A DNA stretch of 64,000 bases from Haematospirillum sp. H1815 (lineage in GTDB: Bacteria; Pseudomonadota; Alphaproteobacteria; Rhodospirillales; Rhodospirillaceae), in assembly GCF_012102705.1 (NCBI RefSeq), contig NZ_JAAVTA010000001.1:422516-486515 (forward strand). The letters run 5' to 3'. Both the position numbers and the translations under genes were made by a program. The notes below the pieces were generated by a model. That model searched no databases. It was given only the letters and a program-made list of their open reading frames with translations, and had not been told where the DNA came from. The first letter of the stretch is position 1; each line of letters starts with the position of its first letter. Positions 19,882 through 29,630 of this stretch are shown here, in pieces.

Positions 19882-20550
19882 ATGGCGCTGCCTCTCATGC
19901 CGAAGGCAACGGCCGTCTGGCTGGTAGAAAATACATGCCTCTCGTTCGAGCAAATTGCCGCCTTCTGTGGAATGCACGAACTGGAAGTCCAGGCCATTGC
20001 CGACGGTGAGGTAGCTGGCGGGATCGTCGGTCTTGACCCCATCGCCAATGGTCAGTTGACACGGGCCGAAATTGCCCGCTGTGAGAAAGACGATGCCCTG
20101 CGCCTGCAACTCTCGGCATCTGATATTCCGCGACCTCAGGCCCGCTCCAAGGGAGCACGTTATACGCCTGTGTCAAAGCGGCATGACCGCCCGGATGCCA
20201 TTGCCTGGATCCTGAAGCATCACCCTGAACTGTCTGATGCCCAGATCTGCAAGCTGATCGGCACTACAAAGCCGACTATTGAGTCAGTCAGAAGCAAAAC
20301 ACACTGGAATGCCACGGCCATCAAGCCACGTAACCCGGTTATTCTTGGCATGTGCTCCGAAGCGGATCTGGAAAAAGAAATTGCCTTGGCTCCGCGTCGT
20401 GCCGGTGGCACCGTTCCGCAAGTTGACTACGGAAACGAGCCGGAAGAAAAAGTCGAGCACCACACCCGTAAGGAACAGGAAGAAGAAATTCCTGCATTCC
20501 TCCGCAGCAAGCCAAAAGCGGATACGCGGGATGAGGATATCGAACTCTAG
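19882..20550 (+). CDS. trcR: Cell-cycle transcriptional regulator TrcR (DUF1013)
   Basis: A 222-residue protein with the DUF1013/TrcR signature: 'MALPLMPKATAVWLVENT', 'LSFEQIAAFCGMHELEVQAIADGEVA' and the second HTH-like stretch 'ISDAQICKLIGTTKPTI'-type 'LSDAQICKLIGTTKPTIESVR'. The acidic tail 'EEEIPAFLRSKP' is also typical. The family is confined to alphaproteobacteria and is regarded as a cell-cycle regulator. Start 19882 has GAAAGGGA upstream; the in-frame TTG at 19744 gives an N-terminal extension without family similarity. A terminator follows at 20577. Confidence 0.88.
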   Translation: MALPLMPKATAVWLVENTCLSFEQIAAFCGMHELEVQAIADGEVAGGIVGLDPIANGQLTRAEIARCEKDDALRLQLSASDIPRPQARSKGARYTPVSKRHDRPDAIAWILKHHPELSDAQICKLIGTTKPTIESVRSKTHWNATAIKPRNPVILGMCSEADLEKEIALAPRRAGGTVPQVDYGNEPEEKVEHHTRKEQEEEIPAFLRSKPKADTRDEDIEL

Positions 20551-20576
20551 TTTTTCCTACACAGTTTTCTTGGTAA

Positions 20577-20607
20577 AAAGGCCGCTGCATACAGCGGCCT
20601 TTCTTGT
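20577..20607. terminator. Bidirectional terminator between trcR and pepF
   Basis: A perfect 11-bp stem (20577-20587 with 20592-20602), four-base loop, with A-run before and T-rich run after. It can end both convergent transcripts. Confidence 0.85.
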
Positions 20608-20609
20608 AA

Positions 20610-22424
20610 TCAATCCATGGCCTGAAGATCGTCAATAAAGCCCTCGATCACAGACAATCCCTTTGCCCAGAATCCGGGATCAGACGCATCAAGGCCAAAG
20701 GGTTCCAGCAATTCCCGATGACGCAAGGTTCCCCCTGCAGACAACATGTTCAGGTATTTGTCCTGAAAACCGGACATGCCCTGTTCGTAAACACGATACA
20801 GACTGTTCACCAGACAATCACCAAACGCATAGGCGTAGACGTAGAATGGCGTATGGACAAAGTGTGGAATGTAAGCCCAGTAATGCTGGTATTCCGCATC
20901 AAAGCGGAAAGCTGGCCCCAAGCTCTCGGCCTGGGTCTGCATCCAGATCTCGCCAAGCCTGTCTGTCGACACCTCTCCCGTTGAACGGCGCTCGCTGTGC
21001 ACTCTTCTCTCGAATTCGTGGAAAGCTATCTGACGCACAACGGTATTCAACATGTCTTCCACTTTGGCAATCAGCAGAAAACGGCGACGCCTTGTATCAG
21101 TCTCGGCATCCAGCATGGCGCGGAATGTCAGCATTTCCCCGAAAACAGAAGCAGTCTCGGCCAAGGTCAATGGTGTATCAGACATAAAGCATCCTTGACG
21201 GCCAGCCAAAATCTGATGGCAACCATGTCCCAGCTCATGGGCCAAAGTCATGACGTCACGCCCTCTTCCCATAAAATTGAGAAGAAGATAAGGGTGCACA
21301 CTTGGAACTGTTGGGTGAGCAAAGGCACCAGATGCCTTGCCAGGACGTGCAGGAACATCAATCCATGCATTATCAAAGAAACGCTGTCCGACAGCGGCCA
21401 GTTCGGGAGAAAAACGCCCATAGGCAGCAAGAACAAAGTCCGCTGCTTCCTTCCAGCTCCAGGTCCGGCTGCTGTCCCCTGGTACCGGCGCATTACGATC
21501 CCAGTAATCCAGAACATCAATACCGAACCACTTGGCTTTCATCGCATAATACCGATGTGACAAGCGCGGAAAAGCGTCCCGCACAGCAGAAACCAAAGCA
21601 TCGACAACAGGCTCTTCAACCTGATTGGCAAGATTACGGGCAGCCATAGGGCTTTTGTAACCACGCCAGCGGTCATCAATTTCCTTGTCTTTGGCCAAGG
21701 TATTTGTAATCAGCCCGAACAGACGAATATTATCGCCCAGAACCTGACCGATACTTTTAGCGGCACTCTTCCGACGCTGTGGATCGGTTTCCCCCAGCAG
21801 ATGGGTAGCTTCGGTGATGGTCAGGTCCTTGCCATCAACAGGAAACCGCAGCGACGCCATGGTTTCATCAAACAGACGAACCCATGCCCCAGCGCCTGTA
21901 ATCCCCTTCTCGCTCGACAGCTTCTCCAGTTCATCGGAAAGCTGGTGATTCTTGCTCAGGCGAACATCCCGGATCCAAGGAGCATACCGTGCAACCACCG
22001 AATCTTCCGCCAACCGTGCAGCCAGCGCGGCATCATCCATGCGATTGATTTCCAGAACAAAGAAAAGTGTTCTGGTCTGAACCTCGGTCGCCTTCTCATT
22101 GATATCCTGTACAAACCGTCCTGTTTCAGGGTCGGTCACATGACCGGCATGCAAAAGTTGAGCATATGACAAAATACGGTACAGGCGCTCACACAAGGTT
22201 TCATATTCAACAATGGCGGCACCGAACTGTACTGCACTGAGCGCGCTGACTTTCCCTTGATAGCTGGCCTCAAATTTTTTGGATTGCGTGTCAACCTGAC
22301 CAAGGTCCGCTGCCAATTCAGCGGAATCACGCCCCGGGTACAAATCTGACAGATCCCATTCCGGTACCCCGCTATGGGCTGCAGAACCCGTTCCCTCGCT
22401 GTCACGGTTGATGATTGGCAACAT
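20610..22424 (-). CDS. pepF: Oligoendopeptidase F (M3B metallopeptidase)
   Basis: A 604-residue cytoplasmic zinc peptidase. The HExxH motif is 'LAHELGHGCHQ', with the third ligand glutamate expected in 'ETASVFGEMLTF'. The N-terminal 'EWDLSDLYPGRDSAEL' and C-terminal 'AGGTLRHRELLEPFGLD' are family hallmarks. It degrades short peptides. Start 22424 is supported by AAGGAGAT about 8 nt upstream. The gene converges with trcR on a shared terminator and is divergent from the acyl-CoA synthetase gene. Confidence 0.92.
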   Translation of the reverse strand: MLPIINRDSEGTGSAAHSGVPEWDLSDLYPGRDSAELAADLGQVDTQSKKFEASYQGKVSALSAVQFGAAIVEYETLCERLYRILSYAQLLHAGHVTDPETGRFVQDINEKATEVQTRTLFFVLEINRMDDAALAARLAEDSVVARYAPWIRDVRLSKNHQLSDELEKLSSEKGITGAGAWVRLFDETMASLRFPVDGKDLTITEATHLLGETDPQRRKSAAKSIGQVLGDNIRLFGLITNTLAKDKEIDDRWRGYKSPMAARNLANQVEEPVVDALVSAVRDAFPRLSHRYYAMKAKWFGIDVLDYWDRNAPVPGDSSRTWSWKEAADFVLAAYGRFSPELAAVGQRFFDNAWIDVPARPGKASGAFAHPTVPSVHPYLLLNFMGRGRDVMTLAHELGHGCHQILAGRQGCFMSDTPLTLAETASVFGEMLTFRAMLDAETDTRRRRFLLIAKVEDMLNTVVRQIAFHEFERRVHSERRSTGEVSTDRLGEIWMQTQAESLGPAFRFDAEYQHYWAYIPHFVHTPFYVYAYAFGDCLVNSLYRVYEQGMSGFQDKYLNMLSAGGTLRHRELLEPFGLDASDPGFWAKGLSVIEGFIDDLQAMD

Positions 22425-22560
22425 CCCATTATCTCCTTATGATCCCCGTTGATCCACGGGGCAGAACAAAAAAATGACGACAGCCCCTACACACCGTAAG
22501 CCCGTTGTGGTGCTGCCGCCCAGTTTATGGCACCCAGTGTGCCGAGACTCGAGGATTTCC

Positions 22561-22611
22561 ACAAGACCGGACAACAAGACCGGACAACAAGACCGGACAA
22601 CAAGACCGGCC
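22561..22611. repeat. Tandem 13-nt repeat in the leader of the acyl-CoA synthetase gene
   Basis: Almost four head-to-tail copies of ACAAGACCGGACA occupy 22561-22611, the last copy ending in CCGGCC. The array stops 4 nt before the AGGAG ribosome-binding site of the fadD-like gene, so copy-number change would alter the leader without touching the coding frame. Confidence 0.9.
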
Positions 22612-22627
22612 CATCAGGAGAAGGCAT

Positions 22628-24430
22628 TTGAGGGGACGTGCCGTCAATTATGAAACCACAACCAGTCTGGTTTCCATGTTCTTCGAACAGGCCGCATTCT
22701 TTGGTCCTGCACCCTTTCTATGGAGGGTGGTCAAAGGATCTTACTGCCCGATAAGCTGGGAAGATGCCGCCATAACAGTGCGGTCCTTGGCCCATGGGCT
22801 GACTGAAATGGGAATCAAAACCGGTGACCGTGTTGTCCTGGTCTCGGAAAACCGCCCGGAATGGTGCCTTGGCGATCTGGCCATCATGGCCGCCGGTGCC
22901 ATTTCTGTTCCAGCCTACACAACAAATACACCGAATGATCACAGGCATGTGTTGACCGATTCAGGCGCCCGCGCCGTTATTGTTTCCAGCGGTCGACTGA
23001 TGCGACCTCTGTTACACGCAGCAGCCCACATCGCACACCCGCCGCATGTTATCCTGATCAACGCGGGGGACCTGAAGCAAAATCCGGGGGTTTCGCTGTT
23101 CTTTTGGGACGACCTGATTGCAAAGGGAGCCAAGAAACAGCATCTCCCCTTGCCTACCCTGCCGCAACGTACAGATACAGCCTGTATCATTTATACATCC
23201 GGGACCGGTGGGGCACCCAAGGGGGTTATGCTGTCCCATGCCTCTATTCTTGCCAATTGCCGGGGTGCCCATGATGTTCTGGTCAAGCTGGGATTGGGGC
23301 AAGAACGCTTTCTGTCCTTCCTGCCACTCAGCCATGCCTATGAGCACAGCGCGGGTCAATTTTTTCCGGTTTCGATCGGGGCGCAAATCTATTACGCAGA
23401 AAGCATCGATGCGCTTGGTCGCAACATGGCTGCAGCCAAGCCAACCCTTATGGCCGCCGTACCACGCATTTATGAAGTCATGCGGACAAAAATGCTGCGA
23501 TCGGCGGAAAAAAGTTCCGGACTCAAGACTTGGCTGTTTCACAAGACCCTTAGCCTGGGCACAAAACGTTATTGCCATAAAACACAAATTGGCCCCTTGG
23601 AACTCCTGATAAATGTCGCCTGTACACTTCTTGTACGACGGAAAATTGCAGCAGGCTTCGGCGGACACCTGAAGGCCTTTGTATCAGGCGGTGCTCCTCT
23701 TAACCCTGACGTCGGATACTTTTTCACAGCCTTGGGGATCCGCATTCTTCAAGGATATGGGCAAACTGAGGCAGGCCCCCTGATTTCGGTCAATACGCCG
23801 GATAATCCAAAAATGGAAAGCGTTGGCCCTGCCCTGAATGGCGTTGAAGCAAAGATCGCAGAAGACGGGGAGATTTGCGTCAGGGGCGAAATGGTCATGC
23901 AGGGGTACTGGAACAACCCGGAAGCAACAGCTGCAGTTATTGACCCCGATGGATGGCTTCACACAGGTGACATCGGGCATATCGACCCGGAAGGGCACAT
24001 CTTCATCACAGACAGAAAAAAGGATATTATTGTCAATTCCGGCGGTGACAACATATCTCCGCAAAGGATAGAAGGCTTCCTGACATTGGAGCCTGAAATT
24101 GCACAGGCCATGGTTTACGGGGACAAGCGCCCGCATCTGGTTGCCCTTGTCGTTCCAAGTGAAGAACTGATCAGTGCTGTTGCAGCAGAAAAGGGCGTGC
24201 CACCCGATCTGACTATACTGGCCAAGGAACCGGAAATACTGCGACGTATCAGTGCCGCCCTTGAAAGGGTTAACAAGGAACTCTCCACCATAGAGACCGT
24301 GCGCCGCTTTGTCATTGCCCCCGAAGCCTTCACCATCGACAATGCCATGCTGACGCCCACTCTGAAAATAAGACGCCACGTTATCCTTGAGCGATGGAGA
24401 GCGACTCTGGATCAGCTCTATCGGTCGTAA
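22628..24430 (+). CDS. Long-chain acyl-CoA synthetase (AMP-forming, FadD/FAA type)
   Basis: A 600-residue adenylate-forming enzyme that activates fatty acids with ATP and CoA. Motifs: the phosphate loop 'YTSGTGGAPKGVMLSH' (third Thr replaced by Gly compared with the usual TSGTTG), 'QGYGQTEAGPLIS', 'GWLHTGDIGHID' and 'ITDRKKDIIVNSGGDNISP'. The start is read as TTG at 22628, because AGGAG sits 7 nt before it and the protein then begins close to 'NYETTTSLVSMF'; no ATG is available at this position. Exact chain-length preference cannot be told. Expected to feed beta-oxidation. Confidence 0.88.
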   Translation: MRGRAVNYETTTSLVSMFFEQAAFFGPAPFLWRVVKGSYCPISWEDAAITVRSLAHGLTEMGIKTGDRVVLVSENRPEWCLGDLAIMAAGAISVPAYTTNTPNDHRHVLTDSGARAVIVSSGRLMRPLLHAAAHIAHPPHVILINAGDLKQNPGVSLFFWDDLIAKGAKKQHLPLPTLPQRTDTACIIYTSGTGGAPKGVMLSHASILANCRGAHDVLVKLGLGQERFLSFLPLSHAYEHSAGQFFPVSIGAQIYYAESIDALGRNMAAAKPTLMAAVPRIYEVMRTKMLRSAEKSSGLKTWLFHKTLSLGTKRYCHKTQIGPLELLINVACTLLVRRKIAAGFGGHLKAFVSGGAPLNPDVGYFFTALGIRILQGYGQTEAGPLISVNTPDNPKMESVGPALNGVEAKIAEDGEICVRGEMVMQGYWNNPEATAAVIDPDGWLHTGDIGHIDPEGHIFITDRKKDIIVNSGGDNISPQRIEGFLTLEPEIAQAMVYGDKRPHLVALVVPSEELISAVAAEKGVPPDLTILAKEPEILRRISAALERVNKELSTIETVRRFVIAPEAFTIDNAMLTPTLKIRRHVILERWRATLDQLYRS

Positions 24431-24482
24431 TATATGATTCTTGCCCGCCTTCAGTACTTGGGCGCAGGCAAAACAATCTTTG

Positions 24483-24503
24483 TTCTTCTGTGGACCAGAA
24501 GAA
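24483..24503. terminator. Hairpin in the gap after the acyl-CoA synthetase gene
   Basis: A perfect 8-bp stem (24483-24490 with 24496-24503) with a 5-nt loop. It lacks a T-run after the stem on the plus strand, so termination is only possible. The rest of the 259-nt gap shows nothing recognisable until the GGGAGG site of the next gene. Confidence 0.4.
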
Positions 24504-24689
24504 AACATAAAGATGCGCCGAATACGTTGGCCTCATCAAATCAGAGCCCATAACAGGTCAGCATAACAGTCCTATTGTATTTTCTCCTGCTCCCCCTATC
24601 CTTTTTCCGGGGACCATATACCGCAAGATCAAAACGACTGCGGAAAGAGAACGGCCTGAAAAAAGAAAAGCTGTTCCAGGGAGGAAAAC

Positions 24690-27600
24690 ATGGGGATTGA
24701 TCATCGCATCACTCTTGAAGACAAGTATGCTGCATCATCCGGAAGAATCTATCTGTCGGGGATTCAGGCCTTGGCCCGCATACCCATGACACGGCGCATT
24801 CTGGACATCGGGAATGGCCTTGATACAGCCGGCTTTATATCGGGGTATCGGGGATCACCGGTTGGCACTCTTGATACAACGCTGCTCGCAGCTCAGAAGC
24901 ACCTTGAGAAACACCACATTGTATTCCAGCCGGGGCTTAACGAAGATCTTGCGGCAACAGCCGTGTGGGGAAGCCAGCAAGGATCAATGTTCCCTAGACA
25001 ACGGTATGATGGTGTCTGCGGATACTGGTATGGCAAAGGCCCAGGCGTTGACCGATCCGGTGACGTCTTCCGTCACGCAAACATGGCAGGAACAAGTCGG
25101 CATGGCGGGGTTGTTCTGTTCTCCGGTGATGATCATGCAGCCAAATCATCCACTGTACCCAGCCAGACCGACTACACCTATATGGATCTGCAAATACCGG
25201 TTCTATACCCGTCCAATGTTCAGGATATCTTGGACTATGGAGTTATGGCGATTCAGATGAGTCGCTATTCCGGATGTTGGGTTGCCCTGAAATGCATCAG
25301 CGAGGTTCTGGATAGCTCATCAACGGTTGAGGCTGATCTTGGGCGCTATACTTTCTCAGATCCTGAACAGGGAAACATGCCCGAAGACGGTCTTCATATC
25401 CGCGTACCAGACTCACCGCTGGAACAGGAGTACCGCCTCATAAACTACAAGATTCCGGCAGCCGTCGCCTTTGCCCGCTACAATCGGATCAATTTTGTTT
25501 CCTTTGACACCCCTGCTGCACGTATTGGCATTATTGCTGCGGGAAAGAGCTGGCTGGATACCCTGCAAGCTCTTGATGATATGGGCATCAAGGAAAATGA
25601 AGCCCATAGCCTTGGACTAAGGCTTTTCAAGGTTGGCATGCCGTGGCCTCTGGAACCAGATGGCATCCTCTCTTTTGCAAGGGGGCTGGAGCATCTTGTT
25701 GTTATTGAGGAAAAGAGGCCCGTTATCGAAACACAGGTCAAGGAGCTGCTGTACAATCAGCTTCGGCATAACGCCCCCAGAATAACCGGCAAACACAGCC
25801 CCACCGGAGAGCCCGCTTTTCAAGCCACAGGAGAACTGGGACCAGATCAGATTGCCCTTGTCCTCGGCCCCATTCTTTCCAGCATAAACCCTCTTGCCTC
25901 TATCAGGGAACGCTTGCTCTTTCTTGAACACGCCAAACACAATGAACCCATCGCGGTTAAAAGAATTCCTCACTTCTGTGCCGGCTGCCCACACAACACG
26001 TCAACAAAGGTACCCGAAGGATCGCGGGCAATCGGTGGCATCGGCTGCCATTACATGGTGACGTGGATGGATCGGTCAACCAGCACATTTACCCAGATGG
26101 GGGGAGAAGGCGTTCCCTGGGTCGGACAAGCCCCATTCACCGAAGAAAAACATGTGTTTGCCAACTTGGGGGATGGTACCTATCTTCATTCCGGACTTCT
26201 GGCCATACGCCAAGCAATCGCAGCTAACGTCAATATAACCTACCGTATCCTGTTCAATGATGCCGTTGCCATGACGGGTGGACAACGCTTCGATGGCCCA
26301 CTGACAGTTCCGTCCCTGGTTGCACAGGTTGCAGCTGAAGGTGTCAAACGCATTGCCATCGTTTCCGATGCACCCGAAGTATTCCGAAAGGTTATGCCAT
26401 CCCTACCGCCGCACACAACACTTCACCACCGCGACACACTGGATGAACTACAACGCCAGCTGCGCCAATCACCAGGCGTCAGCGTCCTGATTTATGAACA
26501 AACATGTGCCGCCGAGAAACGCCGTCGTCGTAAAAGAGGCAAAATGCCGGACCCTGACAAACGGGTCTTTATTCATGATCTTGTCTGTGAGGGATGCGGA
26601 GACTGTGGCTCACAGTCCAACTGCGTTGCCATTGAACCCTTGGAAACAGAGTTTGGGCGCAAAAGAAAAATCGATCAGTCTTCCTGTAACAAAGACTTCT
26701 CGTGCATCAAGGGCTTTTGCCCCTCGTTCATTACAGTCACAGGTGGAAAGCTACGGAAACGCGAAGGACATGCATATCTCTCAAACCTTGAATGTCCTCC
26801 CGAACCCATGATTCCCGCTATTGAGCCTGGCTCCTATAACATTGTTATAACAGGAATTGGTGGAACAGGGGTCATTACCATATCAGCGTTACTTGGCATG
26901 GCCGCCCACCTGGAAGGCAAAATAGCCTCGGTTCTTGATCAGGTTGGACTCGCCCAAAAGAATGGAGCGGTTATCAGCCACCTGCGCATCGCTCAATCGA
27001 CAGACCATATACACGCTGCCCGTATTTCACAGGGCAAGGCACATCTTGTGCTGGGGTGCGATGGTCTGACAGCAGCGGGGCATGATGCGATTCTCAGGAT
27101 GGGTTTCGGGCACACCTCGGCTGTTATCAACACACAGGAAACCATGACAGCAGAGTTTACGCGTAACCCCGATGCTGTTTTCCCCGGAACAGATATTATT
27201 CAAACGATTGAAAGCACTGTCGGCAAAGAGCATACCTCTTTTGTCAATGCATCAGAGCTGGCCACAACCTTGATGGGAGACAGCCTAGCAACCAACCTGT
27301 TCCTGATTGGCTACGCTTGGCAGAAAGGCCTTATTCCCCTCTCCCGGGAATCGATCATGAGGGCCATAGAACTTAATGGTGTCAGGCCAGAGTTCAATCG
27401 CATGGCATTCATGTGGGGGCGTCACACCGCCGTAGCGCCAGAACAGATTGCCGGCATAGCCTTCCCAGATAAGGCACCAGCACACCATAACCTTTCAGAA
27501 ACACTGGATAATATTATATCCAGGCGTTCTTTATTTCTGGAAAGCTGGCAGGATCGTCGTTGGGCCAATCGTTATGAAACCAGCATCAAAGAATTGCGCA

Positions 27601-28157
27601 GTGCTGAAGAAAAACTGAGAATAAACAGTACGGCCCTGACTGCCGCAGCCGCACGCTCTTTGTTCAAGCTAATGTCTTACAAAGACGAATATGAAGTTGC
27701 CCGCCTGTATACCGACAGCAGCTTCATGTCTAAACTGAAGTCCCAATTTGAAGGGAAACTGAAGCTGACATTCTATCTTGCACCTCCCCTTCTTGCACAC
27801 CGCAATCGTGAAACTGGACATCTTGAAAAATCAGCCTTTGGAAGCTGGGTTTTGCCCGTCATGAAAGTTCTGGCCCGGATACGAACAATCAGGGGAAGCT
27901 ATATAGACCCCTTTGGCTATACCGCTGAAAGGAAGATGCAACGACAACTGATCACCGATTTCCAAACCTTGCTTTCAGAAATAGCTTCCAACCTGAGCGC
28001 CGAAAACTTGGATACCGCTGTCAAGTTGGCTTCACTACCGCTTACCATGCGGGGATACGGCCACATACTGGAAGATAATGTACGCAAGGCACGCCGGCAG
28101 CAGGAACACCTTCTGTCCGAGTTCCGGGCGAAGCGACACGCCATGGAAGCCGCTTAA
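24690..28157 (+). CDS. Indolepyruvate ferredoxin oxidoreductase, single-chain
   Basis: A 1155-residue fused 2-oxoacid:acceptor oxidoreductase that oxidatively decarboxylates aryl pyruvates from aromatic amino acids to acyl-CoAs. The N-terminal part holds the pyrimidine-binding region, 'HFCAGCPHNTSTKVPEGS' and the TPP-binding 'GIGCHYM...NLGDGTYLHSG'. A cysteine-rich segment 'VCEGCGDCGSQSNC' with further Cys downstream marks iron-sulfur binding. The gamma-like domain starts at 'IVITGIGGTGVITISALLGMAA'. The start has GGGAGG 7 nt upstream. It is a stand-alone transcription unit. Confidence 0.92.
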   Translation: MGIDHRITLEDKYAASSGRIYLSGIQALARIPMTRRILDIGNGLDTAGFISGYRGSPVGTLDTTLLAAQKHLEKHHIVFQPGLNEDLAATAVWGSQQGSMFPRQRYDGVCGYWYGKGPGVDRSGDVFRHANMAGTSRHGGVVLFSGDDHAAKSSTVPSQTDYTYMDLQIPVLYPSNVQDILDYGVMAIQMSRYSGCWVALKCISEVLDSSSTVEADLGRYTFSDPEQGNMPEDGLHIRVPDSPLEQEYRLINYKIPAAVAFARYNRINFVSFDTPAARIGIIAAGKSWLDTLQALDDMGIKENEAHSLGLRLFKVGMPWPLEPDGILSFARGLEHLVVIEEKRPVIETQVKELLYNQLRHNAPRITGKHSPTGEPAFQATGELGPDQIALVLGPILSSINPLASIRERLLFLEHAKHNEPIAVKRIPHFCAGCPHNTSTKVPEGSRAIGGIGCHYMVTWMDRSTSTFTQMGGEGVPWVGQAPFTEEKHVFANLGDGTYLHSGLLAIRQAIAANVNITYRILFNDAVAMTGGQRFDGPLTVPSLVAQVAAEGVKRIAIVSDAPEVFRKVMPSLPPHTTLHHRDTLDELQRQLRQSPGVSVLIYEQTCAAEKRRRRKRGKMPDPDKRVFIHDLVCEGCGDCGSQSNCVAIEPLETEFGRKRKIDQSSCNKDFSCIKGFCPSFITVTGGKLRKREGHAYLSNLECPPEPMIPAIEPGSYNIVITGIGGTGVITISALLGMAAHLEGKIASVLDQVGLAQKNGAVISHLRIAQSTDHIHAARISQGKAHLVLGCDGLTAAGHDAILRMGFGHTSAVINTQETMTAEFTRNPDAVFPGTDIIQTIESTVGKEHTSFVNASELATTLMGDSLATNLFLIGYAWQKGLIPLSRESIMRAIELNGVRPEFNRMAFMWGRHTAVAPEQIAGIAFPDKAPAHHNLSETLDNIISRRSLFLESWQDRRWANRYETSIKELRSAEEKLRINSTALTAAAARSLFKLMSYKDEYEVARLYTDSSFMSKLKSQFEGKLKLTFYLAPPLLAHRNRETGHLEKSAFGSWVLPVMKVLARIRTIRGSYIDPFGYTAERKMQRQLITDFQTLLSEIASNLSAENLDTAVKLASLPLTMRGYGHILEDNVRKARRQQEHLLSEFRAKRHAMEAA

Positions 28158-28231
28158 AAAAGTCTCTCTTCCCTGAAGAAAGCTATAGGAGCCTTTCTTC
28201 AGGGAAGGATACGTTCCCTTATATACTTTGC

Positions 28232-28474
28232 TCAGACCCCGACAGCCATACGGTAGAGTGTCAGCAACTGCTCTTCTTCTTCCAGCTCATGGGGCTGCTT
28301 TTTACGCAAGCTGATAACCTTTCGTATGATCTTCACATCGTATCCCATTGATTTTGCCTCTCCATAAATGTCCTTTATGTCAGAGGCAATGTTGGTTTTT
28401 TCTTCTTCCAGCCGCTCAATACGCTCAATAATTGAACGCAGCTGCTCAGCTGCAGAATTGTCCATACTTTCCAT
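28232..28474 (-). CDS. gapR: GapR nucleoid-associated protein (DUF2312), chromosomal copy
   Basis: An 80-residue, highly helical protein: 'AEQLRSIIERIERLEEEKTNIASDIKDIY' then 'DVKIIRKVISLRKK' and 'HELEEEEQLLTLYRMA'. This is the DUF2312/GapR family, known from Caulobacter as an essential protein that clamps overtwisted, AT-rich DNA and assists replication and transcription. ATG 28474 and ATG 28465 are both possible. A second member of about two-thirds identity is encoded by the prophage at 38319-38597. Confidence 0.9.
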   Translation of the reverse strand: MESMDNSAAEQLRSIIERIERLEEEKTNIASDIKDIYGEAKSMGYDVKIIRKVISLRKKQPHELEEEEQLLTLYRMAVGV

Positions 28475-28615
28475 ATGCAGATGTACCTCGAATTTGCACG
28501 GGCAACAGAGGCAGGAAAAGCCCCTGGCCCCGGACTTGGCCACGGGTTTCACAGTTCCTCTGTCTTACTCCGAACCCTCCGGGTTTGGTCAAGAGAAAGG
28601 ACGCCCGTGCAGCCA

Positions 28616-29434
28616 TTAATAATGATAAATCCTGTGCACATCAGGGTGACCGACCAACGGATCCAGAACCTCAGCAAGGCGACAGGCCCATACATGCGCC
28701 TTGTCCTTGGTATCAATTTCATCCTGCCGGACTTCGATGCCCGCATGGGGTAAACCAGCAGAAGCTGCATGGCGATCAACGGTAAAGGCAATATCACGCC
28801 CGCTGTAAGGTTGATTATCCCCAATGCAAAATCCGTCACCGCATGCACGCAGCCCCTCCATCAGTGGAACCGCAAGCCGGGGATCACGATTCCACAAAAG
28901 CCCCACCTGCCAAGGACGGGGGGGATGCTCGATCGACAGCAGCTGCGGTGTAAAGGAGTGCATGGAAAGCAAGGCCGGTGGTACCGTAGGACAACGACGC
29001 CACATATGAGCCAGCGTGTCAGCCACAGCCTGGTGATAGGGATTGAATATATCCGTTGTACGGACTTCCTGCCCTGCCTCGGATAAACCGCAGTTTCCGG
29101 GAATAACGGTCCCGTCAGAGGACACAGGAATTGAATCCGGGTCTCCGGGCAGCCTGTTACAGTCAATGACCAAGCGCGAATAACCACACAAGACAGCAGG
29201 CGCATGCAACAAAAGAGATAGGGACATGGTCAGATCAGCAGACCCAATATCCCAGGCGATATGTCTTTGTTGATCGGCGGTAGACAATCCAAGACCACCA
29301 AGACAGCGTGGAATGCGGTTGCTGGCGTGATCTGCCACAAGCAACACAGGGGCTTGCCCACCCGGATTAAAAATCTCGAAAGGAGCGGGCTCATCTGCAT
29401 CAAGCAGCGAGGCAGTATCAAGAAACGTAACCAT
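28616..29434 (-). CDS. N-formylglutamate amidohydrolase
   Basis: A 272-residue zinc hydrolase-like protein. 'VLLVADHASNRIP' contains the presumed metal-binding region, 'DIGSADLTMSLSLLL' and 'SRLVIDCNRLPGDPDSIP' are typical, and 'SMHSFTP' and 'GIEVRQDEID' complete the N-formylglutamate amidohydrolase pattern. The classical enzyme releases glutamate from N-formylglutamate in histidine degradation, but no hut genes lie nearby, so its substrate here is open. It ends 141 nt upstream of the gapR start and may be read with it. Confidence 0.85.
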   Translation of the reverse strand: MVTFLDTASLLDADEPAPFEIFNPGGQAPVLLVADHASNRIPRCLGGLGLSTADQQRHIAWDIGSADLTMSLSLLLHAPAVLCGYSRLVIDCNRLPGDPDSIPVSSDGTVIPGNCGLSEAGQEVRTTDIFNPYHQAVADTLAHMWRRCPTVPPALLSMHSFTPQLLSIEHPPRPWQVGLLWNRDPRLAVPLMEGLRACGDGFCIGDNQPYSGRDIAFTVDRHAASAGLPHAGIEVRQDEIDTKDKAHVWACRLAEVLDPLVGHPDVHRIYHY

Positions 29435-29630
29435 ATCCAGTGTACCAAGGCATAAATTTATAGAAACAACCTAAAGAAAAACGCTTTAGCATCATCACAC
29501 TCTCCGGCAGAAAATCACAGGTCGCTTTTGCGTCTGTGTCCTGCTAAAAACATGACCTCATAAAAGAATTCAGATGATCACCCGGGACTTCATCAATCCT
29601 GCATCACCCTATGAAAAGAACAGTAATTCC

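Noticed and set aside
24690..28157. Separate iorA and iorB genes
   Set aside because: One uninterrupted frame carries both parts with an intact cysteine-rich linker, so it is a natural single-chain enzyme, not a frameshift artefact.
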